Shown here: positions 26,991-36,443 of the stretch, in pieces | Layout of the letters: the number at the start of each line of letters is the position of its first letter | Position numbering within the stretch: the stretch's first letter is position 1 | Source of the DNA: SAR324 cluster bacterium | Lineage (GTDB): Bacteria > SAR324 > XYD2-FULL-50-16 | Reading direction: 5' to 3' | DNA length: 64,000 bases | Assembly: GCA_028282885.1 (NCBI GenBank) | Contig: JANQGX010000016.1 | Coordinates: 124,001-188,000 of the forward strand | The notes under the pieces: model-generated | The model's input: the letters and a program-made list of their open reading frames with translations, nothing else | Told to the model about the DNA's origin: nothing | The model's database searches: none | Program-made: the position numbers and the translations under genes

Positions 26991-27019
26991 TTGACAACCT
27001 GACAATCAGGACATATGTT
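26991..27019 (+). promoter_or_regulatory. Predicted divergent promoter with the same operator palindrome
   Basis: TTGACA (26991-26996) and TATGTT (27014-27019) are separated by an ideal 17 bases. The -10 lies inside GGACATATGTTT (27009-27020), sharing the ACATATGT core with the lexA promoter. It would drive transcription toward 27052 and 27224. Confidence 0.6.
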
Positions 27020-27051
27020 TTCTACCTTCACGGGGCAAATGGGGGTAATCC

Positions 27052-27204
27052 ATGGTTTGTTTGCCATCTTGCATCGAGATAGCTATCGAGTACCTGATTG
27101 ACAAATATCCGTTAGTACAACCAAAATCGAGTTCAGAAGAAAAAGTTCGGTTCAATATCATTCCGTCGATTCATTTCGGCAAGCCGGACTCGGTAAACAG
27201 CTAA
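27052..27204 (+). CDS. Possible 50-residue protein in putative LexA-controlled unit
   Basis: An open frame of 50 codons begins with ATG six bases after GGGGG and about 26 bases after the predicted start of transcription. It ends 19 bases before the next gene. The product begins MVCLPSCIEIAIEYLIDKYP and then turns polar, with no membrane helix and no family I know. Placement as the first frame behind an operator-bearing promoter is the main support. It could equally be an untranslated leader. Confidence 0.35.
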   Translation: MVCLPSCIEIAIEYLIDKYPLVQPKSSSEEKVRFNIIPSIHFGKPDSVNS

Positions 27205-27223
27205 TTAATTCCGGTAATCCGCC

Positions 27224-29275
27224 TTGATCTTTCAATTTCGATCATTTCTAGTTGTGAGCTTAATTGCTGTGACAACGTCGATCCCTGTTACAGCGGGGGA
27301 TAAGGGAAGCATCGATATGTTCTTGGATATACCCGGATTAAGCTCTTTTTATTCAGATCAACAGCCAGGAAATTGTGGGCCTTTGGAGAACTTATGGGAT
27401 GATTCCGACAGGATTCAACAGGTCAATCAACTGATCAACCGGAAACTAAACTCACTGATTTCCGGATCAGGGCAAACCGGATATCTGGCGGTCGAGCGAA
27501 AGCTTGCCTCTTTTCTTCATTGGCAGAGTTACTGTTACCTGAAAAAACTGGAGACCATTCCGATAGATAATCGACTCACCTGGGACAATCTCAAGGAGCA
27601 ACTCAGTCAAGCAAGCGGATCAGACTCCTCATCAATCCTCACAATCACCTGGTTAAACTACTTGAGAACCAGCTCATCAAGACTGAACTCCTATTTTAAT
27701 ACTCCTTATACTGGCAATACATACACGGAAGATCCCGGTAAGCGTTACGTTATTCATCAGAACGCTTTGTTAACCCCGGGTCAGGCTTCCATGTGGCACC
27801 ATTGTCAGATTCGCTTTAACCGCAAATCCGATTTATGGCAAGTTGTACTTGAAACCGGCTTCGAAAGTCCTGCATCACAATTTCTGCAGTTTTCGAGCTC
27901 GAATCCCGCTTTGGGATTGGCGATAAAATCAAATCCACCCCCGGGTTTGAGCGGGCATTCCCTGCCAATTCCCCATATTCGGGTCCGGCTGGTCGATAAT
28001 CAGGAAATATCGGAGTCACCTCCCTGGACCTTGTTGTACGAAACCTGCAGTGAATTTGGATTTGATGCCGCTTATTCCGACTCAACAAATCTCAAGGGAG
28101 AATTGCGATTCGCTGGAATTGAGGAGTTGTACAATGAAATCTTCCTGAATCCGCTGATACCGGTAAACATTGCCAGGGATTTGCCCCCTGCTTTGCAGGA
28201 GGCCGGATTTTATCCTTCTCCACGTGGTTTGAGAACTATTTTGGCGCTCAGCGCCCAGGAATCAACAATACAATGGAATCCCAAACTGAATCTGCAGAAG
28301 AAGAGATACCTGGGTGAACGTTTCCATCATCTGCTGGGAAAACTTAAGAAATCTGTTCCCGGTTCAGTTTCAACGCTTTTTCTCTCGGCAGAACATAAAA
28401 AACAATTGGATCACCTCTTCAAGGAACTGAACGAACTCACGGATCCAACCAGGGACAGGGCCCGCGAGTATGATTTCTATCTTTGGAGCCGGAAGGCTCT
28501 GCTGCTGATAGATGAACTGTTCCAGAGCTACAAAAAAATGGCCCGGATCGGTCAGTGGTTTTTTGACCTCAAAAAACTGAAAAGCAAATTGGAATTTGAA
28601 CCTCAAACCTTCGGACTTTGGCAGATAAACGTCAATCATCTCAAGGAGAAAATCGAATCATACCGCCAGTTGCGCAGGGCTTATCCTGAAATCTACCAAC
28701 TGTCCAATGGTACCTGGCAGGTGAATCGATCATGGCTGATCGATGCTCTTAGCGGTATTCGCGAAGCCAGGTTAAGCCGCAGACGCACTTTGGAGCTGAT
28801 TATTCATACGCACCTGCGTCCGCGATATGAAAATCATCTGTTGGGGGATGATGAAGATCTGCTCTATTTTTCTGCAGAAAACATGGCAGGTGAGATGTCC
28901 ACCTTCAGAGCTGCCATTCAGGAAAGGTTAAACAATAAAATGAACACCCGCCTGGTCACAGACGGGGATCTGACTTACTATCTTGCTTATTCCATGAGGG
29001 TAGACTGGGAAAGGCCGTCCAAAAGTTACCGCGTGTTGAGGGATTTTGTGGACCGGCATCAATATTACTTCAGCCCGGCCTTGGTGCCAGATAAGGAAGT
29101 GGCGAAGGTCTGCAGGGCCTCTTCTTGGAACGATCTGACAAAACTTGAACTCTATAAAAAGCTGATGGGCAATAAATCCCCACCCAGGGTATTTCCCGGA
29201 ATCAAAAGCGCCCTGTATGATCAAACGCCTCTCGACTATGCACGACTGGTGAGAAAAAAATCAATGCTGTTCTGA
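27224..29275 (+). CDS. Secreted DUF1615-like protein (lytic-transglycosylase-like core)
   Basis: This 683-residue protein starts with TTG and an apparent signal peptide (residues 1-24, ending VTAG). The region from about 320 on recalls DUF1615 proteins. RTILALSAQESTIQWNPKLN contains a Glu-Ser pair as in lysozyme-like transglycosylases. FGLWQINVNHLKEK (near 465) matches the FG.MQI-type motif of that fold, and FRAAIQERLNNK plus DGDLTYYL follow near 565-590. If so, it acts on peptidoglycan in the periplasm. The N-terminal 300 residues are not recognised. It lacks an obvious lipobox Cys. The gene is followed after 18 bases by a CDP-alcohol phosphotransferase and shares the promoter region facing lexA. 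I infer the family from motif pattern alone. Confidence 0.65.
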   Translation: MIFQFRSFLVVSLIAVTTSIPVTAGDKGSIDMFLDIPGLSSFYSDQQPGNCGPLENLWDDSDRIQQVNQLINRKLNSLISGSGQTGYLAVERKLASFLHWQSYCYLKKLETIPIDNRLTWDNLKEQLSQASGSDSSSILTITWLNYLRTSSSRLNSYFNTPYTGNTYTEDPGKRYVIHQNALLTPGQASMWHHCQIRFNRKSDLWQVVLETGFESPASQFLQFSSSNPALGLAIKSNPPPGLSGHSLPIPHIRVRLVDNQEISESPPWTLLYETCSEFGFDAAYSDSTNLKGELRFAGIEELYNEIFLNPLIPVNIARDLPPALQEAGFYPSPRGLRTILALSAQESTIQWNPKLNLQKKRYLGERFHHLLGKLKKSVPGSVSTLFLSAEHKKQLDHLFKELNELTDPTRDRAREYDFYLWSRKALLLIDELFQSYKKMARIGQWFFDLKKLKSKLEFEPQTFGLWQINVNHLKEKIESYRQLRRAYPEIYQLSNGTWQVNRSWLIDALSGIREARLSRRRTLELIIHTHLRPRYENHLLGDDEDLLYFSAENMAGEMSTFRAAIQERLNNKMNTRLVTDGDLTYYLAYSMRVDWERPSKSYRVLRDFVDRHQYYFSPALVPDKEVAKVCRASSWNDLTKLELYKKLMGNKSPPRVFPGIKSALYDQTPLDYARLVRKKSMLF

Positions 29276-29293
29276 TAAAGTCAATGGTTAATC

Positions 29294-30298
29294 ATGAGTG
29301 AATATCGTTACAATTGCACGGACAAGTCCATAGTACTTCCCTACTTTAAAAAATATTATGTGAGTTTTTTCTTCCGCTTTGTCCCCCATGTTGTAACCGC
29401 CAACACCATAACTTTAATATCAACCGGGTTTATAGTGTTGATGCTTTTCGTCAGCATTCGTTTTGATACCATCAATACGGGTTTACTTCCTTTGCTGCTG
29501 GCCTTCTGTCTTCACAATTATGTTGTCGGAGACCATCTGGACGGCATGCAGGCTAAAAATACCAATACCAGTTCTCCCCTTGGAGAATATATGGATCACT
29601 ATCTGGATGTGTTTAATGGTGCCATTGTGGTATATGTCCTGACTGTATTTTTTTCACCCATTCCGGATTCGGTCTTTTACTGTATTTTGGTTCTCAACTC
29701 CCTCTCCTTTGCCATCACCATGGTGGAAGAGCTGGAGACAAAGCAGTTGATTTTCGGATTGGTGGGAACACTGGAAGGTTTGATCATTCTGATTCTATTT
29801 TTCCTGACCTGGCAACTCGGACCGATCAGACAATTCTGGGAAGCCGAGTTATATGGAGGATATGCCCGTTATTGGGTGGTCATTGTGATTTTTGCATTGG
29901 GATACGTGGGTACGCTGATCGATGTTATTCGCAGAATCGGATACATTCCCAAGCAATTCACCGCCTTTGTCGTTGTCAACATCCTGCTTGCATTTGCTTT
30001 ATTCAGACTGGAGATCGGACATCTTCTTGGCTGGATTATTATTTCCCTGTATAGTGGCGAGTACATATCCAAGGTGATGGAAAGTTACCTGATCGGGAAA
30101 AAGCATAAGTATCCGGACCTGCTTGTGGCCTTTGCCGCAATTTTTTTTATATTTCTGGAGATATTCGGCAGATCATATGATGAGTACCTGCCTGTCGTCA
30201 TCAGCGGACTGACACTTTATCTCGGCATTAAGGTCGTCTGCCTCTTCAGTTGGGTAGTGTATCAGCTCAAAGAACACTGGCTCTGGTATAATCCCTGA
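29294..30298 (+). CDS. CDP-alcohol phosphatidyltransferase, ethanolamine/choline-phosphotransferase-like
   Basis: This 334-residue polytopic membrane enzyme joins a CDP-linked head group to a lipid alcohol. The metal and CDP-binding motif is plain: DGMQAKNTNTSSPLGEYMDH plus YLD (about 80-103), matching D-G-x2-A-R-x8-G-x3-D-x3-D with Arg replaced by Lys. The stretch TNTSSPLGE-x2-DH is closer to eukaryotic ethanolamine/choline phosphotransferases than to bacterial PssA or PgsA. There are about eight membrane helices. It lies 18 bases behind the DUF1615-like gene and is presumably co-transcribed with it. The lipid product is unknown; diacylglycerol as acceptor is an inference from the eukaryotic-type motif. 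Confidence 0.85.
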   Translation: MSEYRYNCTDKSIVLPYFKKYYVSFFFRFVPHVVTANTITLISTGFIVLMLFVSIRFDTINTGLLPLLLAFCLHNYVVGDHLDGMQAKNTNTSSPLGEYMDHYLDVFNGAIVVYVLTVFFSPIPDSVFYCILVLNSLSFAITMVEELETKQLIFGLVGTLEGLIILILFFLTWQLGPIRQFWEAELYGGYARYWVVIVIFALGYVGTLIDVIRRIGYIPKQFTAFVVVNILLAFALFRLEIGHLLGWIIISLYSGEYISKVMESYLIGKKHKYPDLLVAFAAIFFIFLEIFGRSYDEYLPVVISGLTLYLGIKVVCLFSWVVYQLKEHWLWYNP

Positions 30299-30357
30299 AC
30301 ACCTTCTTTCCGACATAAAATAAGGTTAAGGTTGTAGTTCCGGATCTGAAAGTAAGA

Positions 30358-31434
30358 TCATTCTTTGTCATCAGCTTTGTTCAAGCGAACTTCCAGACTT
30401 CTTATTCGTTCAAATAAACTGTCCAGACTATTGATAAGTGCCTGGATCTTCCTCCAGATGTCAATGGGCCGTGAAGGCATCCCTGCGACGACTGAGTTGT
30501 CTTCGGTTTTGGATGTCACCAGGGTCCTGGCCAGAAGGGTTACATTGTTTCCGATTCGGAGATTGTCCTTAATTCCTGATTGTCCACCCATCATCAGATG
30601 GTGACCGGTACGGGTACTCCCGGCAATTCCGGACTGGGCCGTTATGAGTGAATCTTCCCCCACTTCGACATTGTGGGCAATATGGATCAGGTTATCCAGC
30701 TTTGACCCCCTGCGGATAATGGTCTCTTTGAAGCGCGCACGGTCAACGGTTGTGCAGGCACCAATTTCAACATCATCTTCAATCACGACCCTGCCAATCT
30801 GCGGAATCTTGATATTTTTTCTCTCCCGCTGAAAAAAGCCATAACCGTCAGCTCCGATTACCGCCCCGGGATGCAGGATGACCCCATTACCGACCCGGGT
30901 ATGTTCCCTGATGGTAACATTTGGATAGATCAGGCAGTTTTCTCCTATTGTTGTGTTATCCATTATAATAACCCCGGATCTAATGACAGTGTGATCACCA
31001 ATCTCCACTCCGTTATAGATCACCGCATTAGCGTCTATGGTAACATTTTCACCCAGTTTGACCTTCTCCCCGATGCAGGCCCGATCATCAACCATACCCG
31101 ACTTTGATGCACCCTCATGCAGGAGCTTGGCAGCTTTTGCATGGTCAAGCATGGGATCATTGGAATAAACCAGGCTGCTTCCGGGGCTTTCCGTGCCAAT
31201 GGGAACAATAACAGCCGATCTCTGCGAGAGATCGAGATCCTGAATGTTCTTTTTTCTTGAATCGAAGATCCCGGCCGGAGTGGGTAAATTGGCAATCTCT
31301 TTTGGATTTGCAATATAGGCCAGGCCCCCTTTTTGAATATCATCGATGCCACAGGCATGTGTTATGATCATGTCGCCATCTCCGGAGTATTCAAGATTCA
31401 GGCGCTCGCATAGGTCTTTCAGAGTGAATTCCAT
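30358..31434 (-). CDS. lpxD: UDP-3-O-acylglucosamine N-acyltransferase
   Basis: LpxD transfers a second hydroxyacyl chain onto UDP-3-O-acylglucosamine, the third step of lipid A synthesis. The 358-residue length is normal. The N-terminal uridine-binding domain (about 1-105) is followed by a left-handed beta-helix of hexapeptide repeats (about 110-300; for example [20 protein letters not shown]). The catalytic-histidine region reads [20 protein letters not shown] and continues [20 protein letters not shown], which is diagnostic. The C-terminal helix follows. It stands apart from other lpx genes in this window. Its presence shows that the organism makes lipid A-type lipopolysaccharide. Confidence 0.96.
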   Translation of the reverse strand: MEFTLKDLCERLNLEYSGDGDMIITHACGIDDIQKGGLAYIANPKEIANLPTPAGIFDSRKKNIQDLDLSQRSAVIVPIGTESPGSSLVYSNDPMLDHAKAAKLLHEGASKSGMVDDRACIGEKVKLGENVTIDANAVIYNGVEIGDHTVIRSGVIIMDNTTIGENCLIYPNVTIREHTRVGNGVILHPGAVIGADGYGFFQRERKNIKIPQIGRVVIEDDVEIGACTTVDRARFKETIIRRGSKLDNLIHIAHNVEVGEDSLITAQSGIAGSTRTGHHLMMGGQSGIKDNLRIGNNVTLLARTLVTSKTEDNSVVAGMPSRPIDIWRKIQALINSLDSLFERIRSLEVRLNKADDKE

Positions 31435-31644
31435 TGGCAGTTGTCATAAGGTTTTGTCGATCAAAATGGGACCGGCTTTCATTCTCCGGCTTCATAGTTT
31501 GATAAAGCAACCACAATTTGATAACATTTTTTAAAAAAAAACGATATACATGAATACCAAATGGCAAGACATTTGAATAGATTTCTCCGTCATTCAGCCA
31601 TGTTTATCAGCTAGTCCAATGCTGTTATTGAACGAAGAAAAAAT

Positions 31645-32187
31645 ATGAGACTTCCAGACATAACAAATAAAAAAGTAAAGCTCAGGGTTCAGTATCTATC
31701 CTTAATCGGGCATATGGCGAAGATTGATGGGAAATTCGATAAAACAGAAAAGTCCCTTCTCAATAAAATGATGACCCGGTTCAAGTTGTCGGAAAGAAGC
31801 AAAAAGCAGGTATGTGAAACTAGCACCTTTTCCGACAAGCAGATTAAAGAGGTCTTTAACGATCTGAAAGAGAACAGGCTCCATTACAGTTTTATACTTG
31901 ATCTGATTGCCATGGCCACAGCAGACGGAGTGATTCTTGAGCCGGAACGTCTGATGCTTTCCCATATCTCCCGGTTGATAGGTCTGAAACACGAAGAATT
32001 TCACAATCTTATCAATTTTGCCCAGGCGACATCCAATTTAAATGATGACAACCATAATGATCCCATGTTCCAATATGTTATTGAAATGTTTTTTAAATGG
32101 GCAAGAAAGAAGAATGTCAGATTGTATAAGCAGACCACTTTCGCCATAAACGACAAAGTCGATAAGTTATTAAAAGCGGATCTTTGA
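31645..32187 (+). CDS. TerB-like (DjlA N-terminal type) helical protein
   Basis: This 180-residue cytoplasmic all-helical protein has two acidic repeats typical of the TerB fold, IGHMAKIDGKFDKTEKSLL near residue 21 and IAMATADGVILEPERLML near 90. In TerB the equivalent acidic residues bind metal ions; DjlA carries the same domain ahead of a J domain. No J domain, membrane segment or other ter gene is present here. The C-terminal 50 residues are basic and not part of the fold. The function is unknown, and metal-dependent sensing or scaffolding is only an analogy. Confidence 0.7.
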   Translation: MRLPDITNKKVKLRVQYLSLIGHMAKIDGKFDKTEKSLLNKMMTRFKLSERSKKQVCETSTFSDKQIKEVFNDLKENRLHYSFILDLIAMATADGVILEPERLMLSHISRLIGLKHEEFHNLINFAQATSNLNDDNHNDPMFQYVIEMFFKWARKKNVRLYKQTTFAINDKVDKLLKADL

Positions 32188-32254
32188 CCCAAAACCTTCC
32201 AATCCCCGGGCTAATCTGTTGGCTGATTAATACTTCTCTTTTTTACTTTCATTC

Positions 32255-33694
32255 ATGGCATTAATAACAAAGAGGAAAATACTTGACGGCGTCTTTTTGA
32301 TCGACATTCCGGACGCAGAATTAAAACTGCTGTGCGGGTGTCCTGCAGATGTGATCAAGCATCTTGCCATGAAAGGATTGTTGCCAATTGTAGAAAAGAA
32401 CGGGGTTAAATACGAAGCCGGTCCCAACGCCATCCTGCTCTCCGATGTTCTGGTCCAAAACGGTAGCCTTTGCAATCTCTCCGAGTTCCCCGTACTTCAC
32501 ATGTTTTATAACCAGGGTATGATTCTGCCCGGCCACCCGAATGAATCCATGACGCCTAAACTGATCGGCCGAAAGGAACAGGTCAAGGCTCAAATGGAGT
32601 ACATTTTCGTCGGTAATTACGGATTGGTTACGGAAGAGGAATTTCAGCAGGTTGGCGAGGATATGGAGTTTGCAAAAGAGTATCTCGCCATGAAACTCCG
32701 ATTTGCCCAGGGGAGGTTTCTTCCCTCGAAAGAGTTGATGGAAGGACTTTTCCTGGAAGACGAGCCCCTCGAAATAACCAACGGGGTTATTATTGAACGG
32801 TTGAAACCCAATCTGTTTGATATCAGGTATAAAGGTCAGACGGTTAAAGTGGATCTCAATCTGAAGAGACATCACAAATATAAACCACCCTATCGCCTGC
32901 CCAAGGTTCGTCTTAATGACCATCATTTTGCCATTATACACTCCGGTGAAGGTGACGGATGGGATCCGACAAGGCCCTGCCTTAGCAGCATCATTATGTA
33001 TAAGCGTCAATTCTACCTAATTGACGCAGGACCCAATATCAACACCACCCTCAAGGCATTTAATCTGAAAGCCGGCCAGATCGAAGGGGTCTTTGTCACC
33101 CATGTTCATGACGACCATTTTGCCGGTCTGTTTTCTCTCATGAGTACCAAGAGAAAGCTCAAAATCTTCTCTTCCGGATTTGTCAAGGAAACGATCATCA
33201 GAAAGCTGCAAGCGGTCCTGTCCGAAAACAAAGTCAAGTTGTCACACTATTTTGACTTCCATGATCTGCAGCGCGATGAATGGAACAGCATCAACGGATT
33301 AGAGGTCAAACCCATACCCTCTGCTCACCCTATTGATACTACCCTGTTTTTATTTCGAGCCCGGGACAAAAACGGTTATAAATCCTACGGACATTATAGT
33401 GATATCGCTGCCCTGGGATGGTTAAAAAAAATGCGGGCAACGCCTGAAAAACCGGGATTAACCGATGAGTATATTGAAAAGATCAGACAATCTTTTCAGA
33501 TAAAAGTCGATATCAAGAAAATCGACGTAGGAGGCCCGGCAGTGCATGGAGATGCAGAAGATTTCGTAGATGACCCCTCGGGAAAACTTGTGATGGGCCA
33601 TACTCATACCCCTTTCACCAAAAGGCAGCTTGAAATCGGTGAAGAGGTTGATTTTGGGACTGTTGAAGTGCTGATCGACAAGAATCCCGAATAA
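32255..33694 (+). CDS. Metallo-beta-lactamase-fold hydrolase with unassigned N-terminal region
   Basis: The 479-residue protein has an MBL-fold C-terminal half. YLIDAGPNINTTLKAF leads to the metal-binding HVHDDHFAG (His283, His285, Asp287, His288). Further metal-site candidates follow in IPSAHPIDTT, GHYSDIAALGWL and MGHTHTPF near the end. The first 200 residues form one or two separate domains, beginning with FLIDIPDAELKLLCGCPADVIKHL. They may bind a small ligand but match nothing I can name. MBL hydrolases act on phosphoesters, thioesters or nucleic acids; the substrate here is unknown. It is followed after 66 bases by aroA, perhaps by chance. Confidence 0.8.
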   Translation: MALITKRKILDGVFLIDIPDAELKLLCGCPADVIKHLAMKGLLPIVEKNGVKYEAGPNAILLSDVLVQNGSLCNLSEFPVLHMFYNQGMILPGHPNESMTPKLIGRKEQVKAQMEYIFVGNYGLVTEEEFQQVGEDMEFAKEYLAMKLRFAQGRFLPSKELMEGLFLEDEPLEITNGVIIERLKPNLFDIRYKGQTVKVDLNLKRHHKYKPPYRLPKVRLNDHHFAIIHSGEGDGWDPTRPCLSSIIMYKRQFYLIDAGPNINTTLKAFNLKAGQIEGVFVTHVHDDHFAGLFSLMSTKRKLKIFSSGFVKETIIRKLQAVLSENKVKLSHYFDFHDLQRDEWNSINGLEVKPIPSAHPIDTTLFLFRARDKNGYKSYGHYSDIAALGWLKKMRATPEKPGLTDEYIEKIRQSFQIKVDIKKIDVGGPAVHGDAEDFVDDPSGKLVMGHTHTPFTKRQLEIGEEVDFGTVEVLIDKNPE

Positions 33695-33760
33695 AACTAA
33701 GATCATACCAGTCGGCTCCAAACCCCTGTTATCCTGAAAGTATTCAAGGAACGCATTTCC

Positions 33761-35041
33761 ATGGATTTACCCGATTCTATTGCCATTCCCCAGTCCAATC
33801 CAGTTCGCGGATCCATCCGCATTCCCGGATCCAAAAGTATTACCAATCGTGCCATTCTGATTGCCTCCCTGGCCGGAGGAGAAAGCCTGTTAAGTGGGGT
33901 TTTGCACTCCGATGACACCTTTTATATGAGCGAAGTCTGCAAACAGCTTGGAGTCGAGATCAGTGACTCGGGAGATGAGTTTCGGATTAAAGGGTGTAAC
34001 GGAAATCTGTTACCGGTTAAGAAAGAGCTATTTGTCGGGAATGCCGGTACTGCCGCCAGGTTTTTAACGGCCATGCTTTCTCTGGGATCTGAAAGTTATA
34101 TTCTGACCGGCAATGAGAGAATGCAACAGCGCCCCATCCGGGATTTGATTCAAGCGCTCAACAGCCTGGGAGCCGAGGTTAAAGATCTCAATCAAACCGG
34201 ATGCCCACCTGTGAGAATTAGAGGAGGCGGACTTAAAGGGGGCACTGTCAGGATACCGGGAGATAAAAGTTCCCAATACATCAGTGCAATAATGATGGCG
34301 GCACCCTATGCAAAGCATGATGTAACCATACGGATAGAGGGAGAACTGGTATCTCGAACATATGTAGAGATGACCCGGAAAATCATGGAAGATTTTGGTG
34401 GGAGATGTGAATGGATTGCTGAAGATTCCCTTTCCATAACGAATGATCATCGATATCAATCCAGAGTTTTTGAAATTGAAGGAGATGCATCCTCCGCCTC
34501 ATACTTTTTCGGCTTGGCTGCCGTAACCGGTGGACAAATGACGGTTTCCGGCTTAAGCCAAAACAGTACACAGGGGGATCTGGGATTATTGGATATTCTG
34601 GAGCGAATGGGGTGCGGCATTAGTTGGCAAAACGGCGACGTCATTATTGAAGGTGGCAAACTGAAAGCGGTGGAGGTGGATATGAATACCATGAGCGATG
34701 TGGCTCCGACACTGGCTGTCATCGCATTGTTTGCCGAGGGCGTTACCCGCATCACCAATGTATCCAATATGAGGATCAAGGAGTGCGATCGGATTTCTGC
34801 CGTTGTTCAAGAGCTGAGAAAGATCGGTGCAGTGGTCGGGGAGTGGGAGGACGGACTCAGTATAACCGGATTGGGCGATTACCGTGGCGCTGATCTTGAT
34901 ACCTATGATGATCATCGCATGGCCATGGCCCTCTCTTTGGCAGGATTGAAAATACCGGGTATCATCATTAACAATCCGGCTTGCGTTTCAAAGACCTTTC
35001 CCGGGTTTTACGATCTGTTTTTGCCGTTAATCCAGGGATAA
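33761..35041 (+). CDS. aroA: 3-phosphoshikimate 1-carboxyvinyltransferase (EPSP synthase)
   Basis: This enzyme condenses shikimate 3-phosphate with phosphoenolpyruvate in aromatic amino acid synthesis. The 426-residue protein has all the landmarks: GSKSITNRAILIASLAGG near residue 22, GNAGTAARFLTAMLSL near 90 (glyphosate/PEP region), RIKECDRISA near 340 and the catalytic stretch DTYDDHRMAMAL near 383. AAGGA lies ahead of the start. The final 34 bases overlap the 3' end of the convergent M16 peptidase gene. No other shikimate gene is adjacent, though it stands among scattered biosynthetic genes. Confidence 0.96.
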   Translation: MDLPDSIAIPQSNPVRGSIRIPGSKSITNRAILIASLAGGESLLSGVLHSDDTFYMSEVCKQLGVEISDSGDEFRIKGCNGNLLPVKKELFVGNAGTAARFLTAMLSLGSESYILTGNERMQQRPIRDLIQALNSLGAEVKDLNQTGCPPVRIRGGGLKGGTVRIPGDKSSQYISAIMMAAPYAKHDVTIRIEGELVSRTYVEMTRKIMEDFGGRCEWIAEDSLSITNDHRYQSRVFEIEGDASSASYFFGLAAVTGGQMTVSGLSQNSTQGDLGLLDILERMGCGISWQNGDVIIEGGKLKAVEVDMNTMSDVAPTLAVIALFAEGVTRITNVSNMRIKECDRISAVVQELRKIGAVVGEWEDGLSITGLGDYRGADLDTYDDHRMAMALSLAGLKIPGIIINNPACVSKTFPGFYDLFLPLIQG

Positions 35042-36405
35042 AGCTTTTCCTGAAGCATTTTACGGGTTGTATCATTCCAGGGGCCCACCAGGCAGAAAGT
35101 CGTACAGGATTGCTGAAAAAGCTTACACAGCAATTCGTTGATATCATCCAGGGAAATATCCTTCAACTTAGGCAGGATCTCCTCGTAAGTACTTCCGCAA
35201 GGGTAAAGCACCGGCATTAGTGAATTGTACAACACCCCTTGCGCTGAGTCGCTATTGCATTCCAACGCCGCCCTGTACCTGAGCTTCGCCAGTTCAAGCT
35301 CATCGGCTGTAATACCGTGTTTGACCAGATCCCCGATTAACTGAACAAGGGTCGATATCAGTTCCGTCAACCGATTTATCCCCACCACCGACTCGATTGA
35401 GAGAATAACACCGGTTTCAAAGTAGAGGGTTTCAGCAGAGATGTCGTAGACGAGTCCCTTCTCTTCGCGGATTAACCGCTGTAATCGACTACTATTCCCA
35501 TCATCGAGAATCCTTTGAATCAGTTGGTACTCGATACGCAACTGGTTTGTCAGGCGATAGGAAGGAAAGCTCCATTGAAATCCGAATTGATTGTCCTTAT
35601 CAAAAACGAGATTAATCTGATCCTCCGGAAGCCGTTTCCCGATTGCAGGGGGATATCTGCCGGGATTGAACTCGGGTTTCCTTTCTGGAAGTTGGGGTAT
35701 GATCTTTTCAATTATAGAGCCTGGATCAACATCTCCGGTTATCCCCAAAACAAGATTTGAGGGTTGATAATACCTCTTATGCCATTCGATCAGATCGGCT
35801 CTTTGGATCTTCTTGATCGTTGTCCGGTTACCAATAACCGGACGCCCCATGGGGTGATCCGGCCATAACAAACGGGAGCTGAGACTGTCCAGGTCAATCA
35901 GTTGGTTGTCATCGTTATAGTCTCCGATGATCTCTTCCAGGATGATAGATCGTTCAATTTCGATCTGTTCAAAAAGAGGGTATTGCAGAAACTGGCAGAA
36001 TTTTTCTATTCCTTCATCCAGGAAATCCCTATGAAAATCAAACCAGTATTCGGTCAGGTCAAATGAGGTTGAAGCATTCAACTCGCCACCCAGTTTTTCC
36101 AGACCGATACTCATCTGATTGGCATCGCCGAGCTTTTCGTTTCCTCTGAAGAGCATGTGCTCCAGAAAATGAGAGATCCCATTATTCTCATCGGTCTCGC
36201 ATGCCGAACCGACAAAGGCAAAACACCTAAGGCTGATAGTACTGATTCCCGGAAAAGAGACGATGCTGAGTCTTAATCCATTCTTTAACTGAAAAAACTG
36301 GGAACTATACCTCCCATGGATATTACATAACCCGTTTTTGCTTAGACTTGCCAAATTGGCAACAGCCATTTCGGGATCTTTAATCTTGAACATATGGTTC
36401 GTCAA
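35008..36405 (-). CDS. M16 (insulinase-type) zinc peptidase
   Basis: This 465-residue protein of the pitrilysin/insulinase family carries the inverted zinc motif HFLEHMLF (H-x2-E-H) near residue 82. The downstream Glu of the third ligand is expected in the ILEEIIGDY region near 158, within the usual 76-residue distance. The C-terminal half is the catalytically inactive mirror domain, with an R/Y pair-type region near SSRLQRLIREEKGLVYDIS. The length fits bacterial one-chain processing-peptidase-like members that work as dimers. There is no signal peptide, so it is presumably cytoplasmic. An internal ATG four residues later is an alternative start. It overlaps the convergent aroA by 34 bases. 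Confidence 0.92.
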   Translation of the reverse strand: MTNHMFKIKDPEMAVANLASLSKNGLCNIHGRYSSQFFQLKNGLRLSIVSFPGISTISLRCFAFVGSACETDENNGISHFLEHMLFRGNEKLGDANQMSIGLEKLGGELNASTSFDLTEYWFDFHRDFLDEGIEKFCQFLQYPLFEQIEIERSIILEEIIGDYNDDNQLIDLDSLSSRLLWPDHPMGRPVIGNRTTIKKIQRADLIEWHKRYYQPSNLVLGITGDVDPGSIIEKIIPQLPERKPEFNPGRYPPAIGKRLPEDQINLVFDKDNQFGFQWSFPSYRLTNQLRIEYQLIQRILDDGNSSRLQRLIREEKGLVYDISAETLYFETGVILSIESVVGINRLTELISTLVQLIGDLVKHGITADELELAKLRYRAALECNSDSAQGVLYNSLMPVLYPCGSTYEEILPKLKDISLDDINELLCKLFQQSCTTFCLVGPWNDTTRKMLQEKLYPWINGKNRS

Positions 36406-36443
36406 AAAATTCGGTACGATTCCTTTTCACCTTTTATGAGAAA

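Noticed and set aside
36387..36399. GAACATATGGTTC resembling the proposed LexA box
   Set aside because: It lies inside the first codons of the M16 peptidase and its symmetry is broken by an inserted base; likely chance.
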